Shown: positions 1 through 8,505, counted from the stretch's first letter. The stretch is 55,114 nucleotides of DNA from UMGS172 sp045546555 (GCA_045546555.1 JAZQCY010000092.1:1-55114); one strand, 5' to 3'. Numbers and translations: made by a program. Notes: generated from the sequence alone by a model not told the origin.

Positions 1-1323
1 TGCACCCCTGTCTGCGGCGGTGACCAGACCGTCGGGTGTGTTTTTGAAGCCACATATCGACAGCGGATGAGGGTTGGGTGTTTCAAGATTATAGTGGGCT
101 TCGGCACGCGGGAACGGCACCGAAAGACAGACCCTTGAATCACAGTTTTTCTTGTGAATGCGGCCCAAACCGCTTGCGTCATAGTGGGTATCGGCGTGGC
201 AGTCGATCTCTATGAAATATCCTCCCGCATTCATAAACGCCTTGTGAAAATCTTCACTTGTTTGGGCAATAAAACCTCCGATATCGGTAACTGCCGTGGT
301 CGGTGTTATGCTGTCATCAGCCACAAGATAGGCAAGATAGGCGTTGGATGCCACCGTTATCATATACTTGTTGAAATAGGCATAGTCTTCGCAACCCAAC
401 CTCAAATCGGGGTCAAAGCGGTTTTTAATGTGACTCATTGGCTTCTGTTCAAGCCACCAAAGTGCCGCCTTTTGTGCTTTTTCGGCCGCCGCCTTAAACT
501 TTTTGGCTTTTTCAACCTCACCCTTTTTGTTGAGAAGTGAGGTGCGTAATTCTAAATAACTTGCCAAAACCGTTTCGTTGAAAACGGTTTGGTTGCTTCT
601 TCCGCCATATGGCAGCTCTCCCGTAACCGACTGCATTTTAAGGGTGAGCTCATCGGAGGCTTCCATCATTTTTTCAATCTCGGGCGCATATTTACCGTTG
701 TATCCGAAGTGTAACGATAGCCCTAACAGCACTCTTGTCATCATATCGTAGACCATCGGCTGATGCGGTCCTGTAACGCTTCCGTCACGGTACATTCCGT
801 TTTTGTCAAGACGAAGCAGCTGGGACGGTAGCTGATGCTCCAAAAACGGTGTGGGGTCGGTGCCGCACAAAAGACCTCTTGCCTGCTCGCTCAAAACGCC
901 AAAATACGCCCAGTTGTTGGGATGCTTAACGTCCTCTGACACAATATGGGTATAGGTCGTCGGAATATCCAGTGCCTTTAATTTTTCTTTCCAAGCCTTT
1001 AACTGCTCACGGTCTATAATATCGGTTTTTTGGAGTTCAATCAAGGCATGACAGACCTCACGGACGGCAAAATTGTTGCCGCCCTTTGATTTATTTTGCG
1101 GATGGGCAAAACCTTCCATACAAAGGTCGATGATCTCAATAAACTCTGCTTTAAGCTCAAGACGCCTGCCGTGCGCCATCAAAATTCCGATATTGGCACC
1201 AAGCCTTGGGAAGCCGTGCTCGGTAAGGCCATCACGGTGCACCTCGTCAATATAATCCCTTATACGCTCATAAGTATAGGCGGAAAGTGCCTTTTCCATT
1301 ATATCAAGGTATATTTCTTTCAT
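1..1323 (-). CDS. Partial helical (alpha/alpha-toroid-like) protein, C-terminus off the window
   Basis: The reading frame is open from an ATG at 1323 to the window edge (441 codons, no stop seen), so the C-terminus is missing. The start is preceded by AGGTGATTTG, a fair ribosome site, and lies 8 bp after the stop of the upstream flavoprotein gene, so it is very probably the last visible gene of the same operon. The protein has no signal peptide and is rich in helices; conserved-looking stretches are NNWAYFGVLSEQARG, MYRDGSVTGPHQPMVYD and LRLGCEDYAYFNKY. This helical layout with aromatic/His/Tyr-rich loops resembles (alpha/alpha) toroid enzymes such as heparinase-like lyases, unsaturated glucuronyl hydrolases or DUF2264 proteins, but I cannot assign it to one. 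A role in breakdown of a sugar-acid or glycoside substrate of the operon is inference. Confidence 0.7.
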   Translation of the reverse strand, partial: MKEIYLDIMEKALSAYTYERIRDYIDEVHRDGLTEHGFPRLGANIGILMAHGRRLELKAEFIEIIDLCMEGFAHPQNKSKGGNNFAVREVCHALIELQKTDIIDREQLKAWKEKLKALDIPTTYTHIVSEDVKHPNNWAYFGVLSEQARGLLCGTDPTPFLEHQLPSQLLRLDKNGMYRDGSVTGPHQPMVYDMMTRVLLGLSLHFGYNGKYAPEIEKMMEASDELTLKMQSVTGELPYGGRSNQTVFNETVLASYLELRTSLLNKKGEVEKAKKFKAAAEKAQKAALWWLEQKPMSHIKNRFDPDLRLGCEDYAYFNKYMITVASNAYLAYLVADDSITPTTAVTDIGGFIAQTSEDFHKAFMNAGGYFIEIDCHADTHYDASGLGRIHKKNCDSRVCLSVPFPRAEAHYNLETPNPHPLSICGFKNTPDGLVTAADRGA

Positions 1324-1331
1324 CAAATCAC

Positions 1332-3047
1332 CTAAAAAATATTTTTATTTTCTCTGAAAGTACGCCAAACATTTTCAAAAAAGTCATCCTCGTGCGGTAT
1401 GGGGCGGACGGGTCTGACGGTTGCTTCAAAAACGTTTTCGGTGAGGGTGACCTCCTGAACCTTTTCAGGGTCGGTGTTGGGTTCTGCCATTGCACAAAGC
1501 ACCGCACCTTGGGTCAAAAGCACTTCTTTCAAGCGAAAATCGTTGGCCGTTTTTAACTCATTCAAGGTGATTTTAAGCATGGTTTTGAGCTTCTCGAGGT
1601 CACGCACGGCGGCCGCATTGTCGCTCATCCGACGCTGTGCTGAGTTTATGCGTTCCTCTGCATCGTCCGAAAACGTTATTTCAACCTTATCAGCAAGTTC
1701 ATAAAACAGCTTTTCATCAACAAGCTCATTGGGGTGCTCCGAAATATACTGTGCCGCCCTTAAAGAGCCCACCTGTCCTGCATTAAGTGCCGAGCCGCCC
1801 GGTCGGGCGATGCCGTGGGTGCCTGCACACTCGCCCACAGCAAAAAGTCCTTTTATCGAGGTCTGCCACCACATATCTACCGCAATTCCGCCGTTGTTGT
1901 GCTGTGCACAAAGAGCAATGGGCAGATATTCACTATAAAGGTCAACACCTTTTGATTTATAAAGCTCAATGGCAGGTGCGTTCATTTTCTGCAGGCGCTC
2001 AATGGGCGTTCCAAAGGTTGCACCTGCTTTGTTCAAATATTCAAATGCCTCATTCGAGAGTTTATTGAAATTGATCGGGAAGGGATTTTTAGTAAAATCA
2101 AGATAGACCCTTCTGCCCCTTTCAACGCACTCACGGTAGACCAGCATATCGATCTGCGATGAGCCGTTTTCGGCTTTTTTGGGGTCAAACGGCCATTGAT
2201 AGCCTTTAAGAAAAACGAAAGAAAGTCCTTCGTATTTGTCGGTAAAATAATCCCATAAAAAGTCGTGCTCATTGCCGTTTTCGTCAACCGATACAAACCT
2301 CGGCAACACCTGCATATAGGTGCCCGACACGTTCCAACGGGGCTTTGTGGATGCAAGTCCGTACTGCCAAAGGGCAAGGTTCTGCAGCTTTGCGCCTGTC
2401 TCAATGGCAAGACCCGTGGAGCCGTGATGACACTCGGGGTAAACGCTGTCGGCATAAATCCCTGCAGGGCCACCCGTTGCCATTATTATATCACGGCAAC
2501 GAAAAGCGACCGTTTCACCTTGGCTTTGGCAAAGCAGTCCGCATATCTTGTCATTGTGTTTTAACAGTTTTACGGCGGTATGCCCGTCAAAAACCTTGAT
2601 GTTAAGCGCTTCGGCTTTGTTTTGCAAGGCCTCGGTCATAAATTTTGAGGTCAAAGGCCCTGCCGAGGTTGCTCTCTCAAAAGGGTCGTGGTCGGTCTTG
2701 TAGCCGATATACTCACCGTAGCGGTTATGAGGAAACGGCACGCCGAGCTCGCACAGATTCAAAAAGCACCGTGCCGATAAAGCCGCTTCACAAAGCGCAT
2801 TGTCACCGTCAACACATCCGCCGTCAAACAGATTTCCCGCCATTTTGCGCACCGAATCGGGGCTGTCACCCGAAAGGCCCAGCTTATAATAGGTCTGCTT
2901 ATCCGAGCCTGTATTTCTGGAGGTGCCGCAGTTGACCCCTTCGGTAACAATGGCGACATCCACGCCAAGCTCTTTCAAACGGCAGGCGGCATTATAGCCC
3001 GCCGCACCCGTGCCGATAACAATACAGTCGTATGTGTATGTTTTCAT
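1332..3047 (-). CDS. FAD-dependent oxidoreductase, fumarate reductase/L-aspartate oxidase-like flavoprotein
   Basis: Predicted soluble flavoprotein of 571 residues. The N-terminus has the Rossmann dinucleotide-binding motif GTGAAG (G12, G14, G17) for FAD. The capping and C-terminal FAD regions are recognisable: an AQHNNGGIAVD segment equivalent to the substrate-side HxxGGI region of SdhA/FrdA/NadB, followed by GLFAVGECAG and RPGGSALNAGQ. A helical C-terminal domain follows, as in the succinate dehydrogenase family. The start at 3047 is chosen because GGAG sits 7 nt upstream and the Rossmann strand starts at once; a longer frame reaching 3164 runs back over the SDR gene. Its ATG shares one base with the SDR stop (TAATG), implying translational coupling. 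There is no iron-sulfur or membrane subunit nearby, so a respiratory complex is unlikely; reduction or oxidation of an organic substrate of this operon is inferred. Confidence 0.88.
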   Translation of the reverse strand: MKTYTYDCIVIGTGAAGYNAACRLKELGVDVAIVTEGVNCGTSRNTGSDKQTYYKLGLSGDSPDSVRKMAGNLFDGGCVDGDNALCEAALSARCFLNLCELGVPFPHNRYGEYIGYKTDHDPFERATSAGPLTSKFMTEALQNKAEALNIKVFDGHTAVKLLKHNDKICGLLCQSQGETVAFRCRDIIMATGGPAGIYADSVYPECHHGSTGLAIETGAKLQNLALWQYGLASTKPRWNVSGTYMQVLPRFVSVDENGNEHDFLWDYFTDKYEGLSFVFLKGYQWPFDPKKAENGSSQIDMLVYRECVERGRRVYLDFTKNPFPINFNKLSNEAFEYLNKAGATFGTPIERLQKMNAPAIELYKSKGVDLYSEYLPIALCAQHNNGGIAVDMWWQTSIKGLFAVGECAGTHGIARPGGSALNAGQVGSLRAAQYISEHPNELVDEKLFYELADKVEITFSDDAEERINSAQRRMSDNAAAVRDLEKLKTMLKITLNELKTANDFRLKEVLLTQGAVLCAMAEPNTDPEKVQEVTLTENVFEATVRPVRPIPHEDDFFENVWRTFRENKNIF

Positions 3048-3778
3048 TATAATCTCCTTATGTGGAAGCCGCCGTCTACGTCGATGGACTGTCCCGTGAC
3101 ATAAGGCAAAGAGCCATTGCAAAGCGTCCACACGGCGTTGGCGATGTCCTCGGGCTGACCCCAACGCTTGATGGGAAGCAGACCGCCGTCGATCAAAGCG
3201 TCATACTTTGCCTTAACCTTTTCGGTCATACCCGTAGCAATGATGCCGGGGCGTATTTCGTTTACCGTTATGCCGTATTCTGCAAGACGGTCGGCAAAAA
3301 GCTTGGTCACCATCGAAACTCCTGCCTTGGAAATGCAGTATTCGCCACGTGAGGTACTGCTGGTGTAGGCCGACATTGAGGAAATGTTGACTATTGCCTT
3401 ATTTGAAGGGTTATCATTCTTCATTATATTGGCGACCGCCTGAGTGAGAAACAATGTGCCCTTGGTGTTGATGTTCATAACAAAATCATAAGATTCTTCG
3501 GTCATTTCCAAAATGTCGTTGCGCACCTTGGGAGCCACGCCTGCGACATTGACCAGAATGTCGATCCGGCCGTACTTTTTCATTGCGGTGTTTATGTAAT
3601 GCTCACGGTCGGCACTCTTGCTCAGGTCACCCTGAACATAGGTGAACTCACCCTCTAAGCTTTGGGGCATTTGAGGTGCAATGTCCATACTGACAACGGC
3701 AATGCCCTCTTTCAAAAGTTTTTCGGCGGTGGCAAATCCAATACCGCCTGCAACGCCTGTAACCAATGCAGTTTTCAT
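3047..3778 (-). CDS. Short-chain dehydrogenase/reductase (FabG-like SDR)
   Basis: A 243-residue classical SDR. The NAD(P)-binding motif TGVAGGIG is at residues 7-14, NVAG at 77-80, the catalytic serine in NISSMSA (about S134), and the catalytic Y147-x3-K151 pair in EYCISK; the C-terminus has the usual YVTGQSIDVDGG. These fix the family (NAD(P)H-dependent interconversion of an alcohol and a ketone) but not the substrate. The ATG at 3778 has GGAGG upstream and lies 1 bp after the stop of the OYE gene; its own stop overlaps the flavoprotein start. An in-frame upstream extension would run into the OYE gene and has no ribosome site. Operon position between two flavin reductases suggests it handles a keto/hydroxyl intermediate of the same pathway. 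Confidence 0.92.
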   Translation of the reverse strand: MKTALVTGVAGGIGFATAEKLLKEGIAVVSMDIAPQMPQSLEGEFTYVQGDLSKSADREHYINTAMKKYGRIDILVNVAGVAPKVRNDILEMTEESYDFVMNINTKGTLFLTQAVANIMKNDNPSNKAIVNISSMSAYTSSTSRGEYCISKAGVSMVTKLFADRLAEYGITVNEIRPGIIATGMTEKVKAKYDALIDGGLLPIKRWGQPEDIANAVWTLCNGSLPYVTGQSIDVDGGFHIRRL

Positions 3779-3779
3779 T

Positions 3780-5099
3780 TTATTTTCCTCCACACAATTC
3801 CTTATATATAGGCAGATAAACCTCTTTATCTCGGATAACACATCCGGGTGTGCCGCCGGGCTTTCGCATAATCTCGGTGCATTTTGAACAGCAGATGCAA
3901 ATTTTATTTTTATCCATACTGCCCTTTGTTAAAACATCCTTGGCAAAATCGGGATAAGCAAAAATTGTTCTGCCAAAACCGGCAAGATCAAACCTGCCCT
4001 CTTTTATGTATGCCGACACAACGTGTGGCGCCGCAACGCCCAAGAAGGATACCGCCGAGCAGATAATTGCCATTTGAGGGTTCTTTTCTTTAAGCTCGGC
4101 CGTGCCGTTAAGCACACGTGCAACACCCTTTAAGGGGTGCTCGGGCGCCTCGTAACCGCCTTGTGCGTACGGGCGGTTGACGTGAGGGTTGAAATAGGGG
4201 TTACCCATTGTGATATTAAGCAAACGCACACCGTATTTATAAAGCTCCTTTATAAGCCAATCGGGTTCTGAAAGGTCAAGCTCAAGACTGCCGTCCTTCT
4301 TCACGCCAAAGCCGTAAGGGTACTTGAAGCCGTCGTAAACGTTAAGTCGGGATGACACCAAAAAGTCCTTTGAACAGCTTTGAATTGCGCCCAAAACGCT
4401 TTCACGAAGCAATCTTGTGCGATTTTCTAAAGAACCGCCGTAGCGGCCTTCACGGTTGAATGCCGACAGAAGCTCTGAATTAAGATAACGGTGACAGCAT
4501 TTTATATCCACACCGTCGAAGCCTGCTTTTTCGGCCAGCATTGCACCCTTTACCAGCGCTTCGCCAACACGGTCAAGATACTCATCGGTCACGATTCGGT
4601 CAGACGGTATGGGAGCATCCTTTTCAAAAATGGGGTTGTTATAAGCTATAAGCGGTTGAGGGGTGCCGTTGGGCTTTGAATACCTGCCCGAATGGGTGGC
4701 CTGCATAACGATTATCGGCTCGTAACCGTTGGCTTTAAAGGCGGTTTCTTTTATTTCTTCAACCTGCCGCTTAAAATCGTCAAGATTGTTTTCGTTTATA
4801 TAAAGCTGACGGGGATTAGCTCGTGCCTCTCGCATCACGGCGGTGGCCTCAAACCATATCAGTCCTGCTCCGCCCTTGGCAAACCGTTCATATCGGCGCT
4901 TAGTGAGAGTATCGGGACTACCATGAGCCGTGCCGTCACAGCCCTCCATCGCCTGACACACAAGTCGGTTAGGCACAGTTTTACCGCATATATTAAGTGG
5001 TGTTTTTAGTATTTCGGTATTCTGCTCAAAGAGAAGACCGGTGTCAAGTTCTTTGTTTTGTTCATTAAATTCGTCAGTAGACGTATACACTTTTTGCAT
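3780..5099 (-). CDS. Old-yellow-enzyme-type flavin reductase with Fe-S cysteine cluster, short form
   Basis: A 439-residue protein of the NADH:flavin oxidoreductase/2,4-dienoyl-CoA reductase family. The FMN barrel is seen from VPNRLVCQAMEG through MQATHSGRYS, the CCHRYLNSELLSAFNR-EGRYGGSLENR active-site region and the phosphate-binding GRTIFAYPDFAKD. After the barrel there is a cysteine group (CICCSKC, then GC 12 residues on) in the place where dienoyl-CoA and enoate reductases hold a [4Fe-4S] cluster. The FAD/NAD(P)H domains of the roughly 660-residue members are absent, so electrons must come from a separate partner, possibly the flavoprotein two genes downstream. The ATG has AAGGAAGGG upstream and it is the first gene of the operon. 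Reduction of an activated C=C bond is the family chemistry; the substrate is unknown. Confidence 0.88.
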   Translation of the reverse strand: MQKVYTSTDEFNEQNKELDTGLLFEQNTEILKTPLNICGKTVPNRLVCQAMEGCDGTAHGSPDTLTKRRYERFAKGGAGLIWFEATAVMREARANPRQLYINENNLDDFKRQVEEIKETAFKANGYEPIIVMQATHSGRYSKPNGTPQPLIAYNNPIFEKDAPIPSDRIVTDEYLDRVGEALVKGAMLAEKAGFDGVDIKCCHRYLNSELLSAFNREGRYGGSLENRTRLLRESVLGAIQSCSKDFLVSSRLNVYDGFKYPYGFGVKKDGSLELDLSEPDWLIKELYKYGVRLLNITMGNPYFNPHVNRPYAQGGYEAPEHPLKGVARVLNGTAELKEKNPQMAIICSAVSFLGVAAPHVVSAYIKEGRFDLAGFGRTIFAYPDFAKDVLTKGSMDKNKICICCSKCTEIMRKPGGTPGCVIRDKEVYLPIYKELCGGK

Positions 5100-5153
5100 A
5101 ATAAACCCTTCCTTTTATATTATCATAATACAAAAGTCGATTGTATTCTATAT

Positions 5154-5183
5154 AAATGTTGCTTAAATTTATGTAAATCTTGC
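5154..5183. promoter_or_regulatory. Candidate AraC-type operator: 9-bp direct repeat with 21-bp period
   Basis: AAATGTTGC at 5154-5162 recurs as AAATCTTGC at 5175-5183 (8 of 9 identical), exactly 21 bp apart, in the divergent region between the reductase operon and the AraC-family gene. The second copy runs into the -35 hexamer of the regulator gene. Same-orientation half-sites about two helical turns apart are what AraC-family activators commonly bind; assignment to the adjacent regulator is inference. Confidence 0.5.
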
Positions 5184-5207
5184 AAAATTGAATTTGTATG
5201 ATATAAT
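5180..5207 (+). promoter_or_regulatory. Sigma-A type promoter of the AraC-family gene
   Basis: TTGCAA at 5180-5185 and TATAAT at 5202-5207, separated by 16 bp, lie 20 bp before the start codon of the regulator. The -35 overlaps the second half-site of the direct repeat, which would fit autoregulation. Confidence 0.6.
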
Positions 5208-5227
5208 TAAAAGCGAGGTGATAAGCC

Positions 5228-6019
5228 ATGCAAAGCATTGTAAAAACCGTTTACCGTTCATCCGGATCGTTGAATATACGACCCCATTTTCACGACTGCC
5301 ACCAAATTATATTTATCGTAAAGGGTGCGGCGGATTTTTGTGTAAATAATAAAAAGCTTAGCGCAGCTGCAGGAGACATTGCCATTTTCAGCCGTTACGA
5401 AAACCATTCGGTTTTGGGTTGCTCTGACGAATACGAGCGGTTTGTTTTGCATATTGACCCGTACGTTGCTAACCGAAAAAGCCCCGTTTATTCGCTTTTG
5501 ACCGACCGCCCGGTTGATTTTTGTAACGTTATTAATGTTTCATCAAATTTGGATGAAATCATGGATACCTTTAACCATATTTTATCAGAACACAGCGGTG
5601 AATCCAAGCTCGCAGATGAAATGGAACAGTTACTTGTAAAACGGCTGTTGATTACCATTTACAGGTGCACGTCCCTGAATTTTGATTATATCTACGATGA
5701 AGTCGTTGTGGATATAAAGCGGCAATTCGAAAACGAATCTCACAAGCATTTTACCCTTGCTATGTTGGCAAAACAGCAGTGCCTAAGCATCTCCTCTCTA
5801 TCCCATCGTTTTAGAGCGGCGACCGGTATTTCGGTTATGGAATATTTGCAATCCTGCCGTATTGCAAATGCTAAGCAGATGCTTGCCGAAACCGATTTTA
5901 GCATATGGGATATTGTTGAAAAATGCGGGTTTTCAGATAACAGTAATTTCAGCCGCACTTTCAAAAAATTAACCGGTCTGTCACCGTCAGACTTTCGCAA
6001 AAAATATAAAGCGGAGTGA
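5228..6019 (+). CDS. AraC-family transcriptional regulator
   Basis: A 263-residue regulator. The N-terminal half (about 1-140) is a cupin-like sensing domain beginning with an HFHDCHQIIFIVKG strand pattern typical of AraC ligand-binding barrels. The C-terminal 100 residues hold the two helix-turn-helix motifs: LAMLAKQQCLSISSLSHRFR and the more conserved IWDIVEKCGFSDNSNFSRTFKK-LTGLSPSDFRKK. The start ATG at 5228 has GCGAGGTG upstream. It is divergent from the OYE-SDR-flavoprotein operon with about 130 bp between the starts, the standard arrangement of a local activator and its target. The gene ends inside a terminator hairpin. The inducer is not deducible from sequence; small-molecule (sugar or aromatic acid) sensing is usual for this domain order. 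Confidence 0.92.
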   Translation: MQSIVKTVYRSSGSLNIRPHFHDCHQIIFIVKGAADFCVNNKKLSAAAGDIAIFSRYENHSVLGCSDEYERFVLHIDPYVANRKSPVYSLLTDRPVDFCNVINVSSNLDEIMDTFNHILSEHSGESKLADEMEQLLVKRLLITIYRCTSLNFDYIYDEVVVDIKRQFENESHKHFTLAMLAKQQCLSISSLSHRFRAATGISVMEYLQSCRIANAKQMLAETDFSIWDIVEKCGFSDNSNFSRTFKKLTGLSPSDFRKKYKAE

Positions 6020-6036
6020 AATTCACTCCGCTTTTG
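6008..6036 (+). terminator. Rho-independent terminator after the AraC-family gene
   Basis: Stem AGCGGAGTG/CACTCCGCT around the loop AAATT, followed by TTTTGCT. The stop codon of the regulator lies inside the left arm. Confidence 0.75.
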
Positions 6037-6261
6037 CTATGTACAGGTCAAAATATGCTGTTTTTGCCAAAAAGTTGCTTCGAAATCGCCCGAAAGCTCA
6101 GTGTTTATGCGGCTTTATGGTTCTTGGTGTTATTATACCTCATTCATCGATACGGCGTACAACACCTGTCAATTGTTGCCAAGGCTGTATCCGGACGGGA
6201 TGCGGGTGTTCGGCTATTGCTTCAGGTATCGCTTTTAATGACGGTCAGAAGCAATTCTGAC

Positions 6262-6444
6262 TTATTGCTCCTCATCGGATGAAATGTCTTCCGGCTCATA
6301 TTGTTTTAGGATAATTTCATTGTTTTCGCCTATGAAAATTTCAAAGGGATCGCCATCTTCTATGGATAAAGTTGTTCTGACTTCCTTTGGAATAACTATT
6401 GAGCCATTGGGGTAGATTCTCCTTACCATTCCGGTTGATTTCAT
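6262..6444 (-). CDS. AbrB/SpoVT-family swapped-hairpin DNA-binding protein
   Basis: A 60-residue protein consisting of one AbrB-type DNA-binding domain: MKSTGMVRRI at the start, then SIVIPKEVRTTLSIEDGDPFEIF and an acidic tail. Proteins of this kind dimerise through swapped beta-hairpins and act as transition-state or sporulation regulators. AGGAGAGG lies upstream of the ATG at 6444. The stretch normally read as DELGRIV is YPNGSIV here, so the turn before the IVIPKE strand has changed. Directly after the stop is a 7-bp hairpin (6244-6261) with no clear U-tract. The 220 bp downstream to the AraC terminator contain no convincing gene. The longer C-terminal sensing domain of true SpoVT is absent. 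Confidence 0.88.
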   Translation of the reverse strand: MKSTGMVRRIYPNGSIVIPKEVRTTLSIEDGDPFEIFIGENNEIILKQYEPEDISSDEEQ

Positions 6445-6796
6445 GCTTACCTCTCCTTTTAGCGCAAATAAATTTGTTTTTATTTATTATACTATAAATC
6501 ACCTTTACGGTCAAGGTGTTCCACGATTACTCTCTCCACCGAAAAATGGATTATGAGCTGTGGGTTTACTTTTGTATTTTGCCGTGATATAACGGAAAAA
6601 CGGTTTTGGAAGCTTTGTGCAACCTGCGCCTTTTGGACAGGTGTGAGAGAATGCGACTTTCGGTCAGCGTGTTACCGTTTCGAGCTCATCTGAAAAGGGA
6701 AAATGTATGATCCCCGGAGGCGGTTGGAAAGGACATGACCGACAAGCCAACCACAGTTGCACCGATTGGCAAAAATGGCCTGTTCTTAAATAAAGT
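6445..6796. other. Intergenic stretch without a convincing gene
   Basis: About 350 bp between the AbrB-like gene and the terminator shared with the hemolysin III gene. A short frame opening at 6735 has a passable ribosome site (GGAAAGGAC) but reads straight through the terminator hairpin and resembles nothing. The AT-rich part next to 6445 probably carries the AbrB promoter. I see no tRNA, repeat or riboswitch signature. Confidence 0.4.
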
Positions 6797-6832
6797 AAAA
6801 CAACGAGGTGAATTTCACCTCGTTGTTTGCTT
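6796..6832 (-). terminator. Strong palindromic terminator after the hemolysin III gene
   Basis: Stem AAACAACGAGGTGAA/TTCACCTCGTTGTTT with U-rich sequence on both sides, immediately after the stop codon at 6832. It could work in both directions. Confidence 0.75.
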
Positions 6833-7509
6833 TATATTATCCAAAACAGAATTGAGAAAAATTGCAGCAGACTGCCCAGCACCACAAAAACGTGGAAGAC
6901 CGAATGTGCGTAGTGGCGCTTTTTGCCGATAGCATAAATGACCGCACCGATGGTGTAAGCAATACCGCCCGCAAGCAGGTACATCAGCCCCATAAACGGG
7001 ATGGCCTTTAGCGCCACCTTAGCGGCAAACACAATGCCCCAGCCCATTCCGACATAGCACAGCATTGAGAATTTTGAATACTTTTTGAGGTCAATACCGT
7101 TCAAGGTCGCACCCAATACGGCAAAGCCCCACTCGACACCGAAAAGCACCCAAGCCGTGGCGGGGCTTTCCCGTCGGATGGCGGTCAGAAGTATCGGCGT
7201 GTAGGTTCCTGCAATCAGCAGATAAATGGTGCAATGGTCGACCACCTGCATAACCTTTTTGGCCATCTGAAGCTTGAAGCCAAGGCCGTGGTATACACTT
7301 GAAACGGTGTAGAGCAGTACCATTGATCCACCGTAGATTGCGCCCGCAACAACACCGAAGGCATCACCTTTAAGTGCCGATTTTATAACGCAAAGCGCCA
7401 AAACCGCAACACCCAATGCACCGCCCACAATGTGGGAGACCATGTTGAAGATCTCCTCACCACGGGTGTAGTTGGGCAAAATGCGTGCCTTTAAAGGCGT
7501 TCTTTCCAT
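6832..7509 (-). CDS. Hemolysin III/PAQR-family integral membrane protein
   Basis: A 225-residue protein with about seven transmembrane helices. Family marks are SSVYHG at the end of the second helix pair, DHCTIYLLIAGTYTP, and the C-terminal SVFHVFVVLGS, which supply the conserved Ser/His/Asp/His residues expected to bind zinc in the HlyIII/YqfA (progestin/adipoQ receptor-like) superfamily. The bacterial function is not settled; membrane-lipid homeostasis has been proposed for relatives and the hemolysin name is historical. The ATG at 7509 is 4 bp after the degV stop, with AAGGTAAGG upstream, so both genes form one minus-strand transcript. Confidence 0.88.
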   Translation of the reverse strand: MERTPLKARILPNYTRGEEIFNMVSHIVGGALGVAVLALCVIKSALKGDAFGVVAGAIYGGSMVLLYTVSSVYHGLGFKLQMAKKVMQVVDHCTIYLLIAGTYTPILLTAIRRESPATAWVLFGVEWGFAVLGATLNGIDLKKYSKFSMLCYVGMGWGIVFAAKVALKAIPFMGLMYLLAGGIAYTIGAVIYAIGKKRHYAHSVFHVFVVLGSLLQFFSILFWII

Positions 7510-7513
7510 TAAA

Positions 7514-8380
7514 TTACCTTACCTTTCCAAGGTAGAAGAGAGCAAGTGTTCCGGGACCGGAATGCGCACCGATAACGGGACCGGTGTAGACCGTAAGATC
7601 GGTCTTAACTCCGTAGGTCGACTCAATAATATCGGACAGCTTTTTAGCGTCCTCCTCACAGTCGCCGTGGCAGATCATAACGGGGCCCTTAGTGTTATCG
7701 AGTGCGGTCTCGCCAAACTTATCGGCCAAAGCCTTGATGGCGGCATTACGACCACGTGCGGTGGTAACCTTTACAAGGTGACCCTCATCGTCAACATGCA
7801 TAACCGGCTTGATGCCGAGCAATCCGCCTACAAAAGCAACAGCAGGGCTTACACGTCCGCCACGCTTGAGGTATACAAGGTCGTCAACCGTGAACCAATG
7901 CACAAGGTTGGGGATGGTTGCCTTGGCATACTCAGCGGCCTCCTCCAACGTTGCGCCATCGTCACGTTTTTTGGCAACAAGATAGACCAACATACCAAAG
8001 CCGGTCGATGCGGCCAAGGAATCGATAACGATGATCTTACGGTCGGGGTAAGCCTCACTCAGCTCCTCTCCTGCAAGTCGAGCCGAGTTGTAGGTGGTGC
8101 TGAGACCCGAGGAAAAGCCAAGGTACAAAATGTCCTTGCCCTCTTTAAGGGTTTCCTCAAAAACACACTTGAAGCCGTCAACGTTGACAGCCGAGGTCTT
8201 GGCAACTCCGCCCGCCCTCATTTTGTCATAAAACTCTTTGGGGTTGATCTCATCATTTTTAAGCTCCGTGTCCTCACCGTCAAACTTAAGGGTCAGGCTG
8301 ACACTCTTGACGTTGATGCTGTTAAGGTAATCAAGTCCAAGATCGCATGCCGAGTCGGTTATGATCTGATAGTTATTCAT
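7514..8380 (-). CDS. DegV family fatty-acid-binding protein
   Basis: A 288-residue DegV protein. It opens with the family sequence YQIITDSACDL, carries FSSGLSTTYNSARLA near residue 90 (fatty-acid carboxylate pocket region) and ends with GAHSGPGTLALFYLGK. DegV/FakB-like proteins hold a fatty acid for the FakA kinase; no fakA is visible here, so this is either a distant FakB or a DegV homologue with another role. The start at 8380 is preferred over an upstream in-frame start because GGAGG lies 7 nt before it and the family sequence starts at once. It is first in a two-gene unit with the hemolysin III gene. Confidence 0.9.
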   Translation of the reverse strand: MNNYQIITDSACDLGLDYLNSINVKSVSLTLKFDGEDTELKNDEINPKEFYDKMRAGGVAKTSAVNVDGFKCVFEETLKEGKDILYLGFSSGLSTTYNSARLAGEELSEAYPDRKIIVIDSLAASTGFGMLVYLVAKKRDDGATLEEAAEYAKATIPNLVHWFTVDDLVYLKRGGRVSPAVAFVGGLLGIKPVMHVDDEGHLVKVTTARGRNAAIKALADKFGETALDNTKGPVMICHGDCEEDAKKLSDIIESTYGVKTDLTVYTGPVIGAHSGPGTLALFYLGKVR

Positions 8381-8505
8381 TGCAGTTTCCTCCGTAGGAT
8401 TTATTATGTTATTATGATACACTAACACCCCAAATTAGTCACGCAACTGATAAGCAACCGAATTATACTGTTAAATTCTTTGCAGTAGAGTTGCATTTTA
8501 CAACA

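Noticed and set aside
1332..3047. Respiratory succinate dehydrogenase/fumarate reductase complex
   Set aside because: Only a flavoprotein-like subunit is present; no iron-sulfur or membrane-anchor gene lies in the operon.
6016..6282. Small plus-strand frames after the AraC-family gene
   Set aside because: They start inside the terminator hairpin, overlap the AbrB-like gene and resemble nothing.
6735..6932. A 65-codon frame with a fair ribosome site
   Set aside because: It reads through a strong terminator and into the antisense of the hemolysin III gene.
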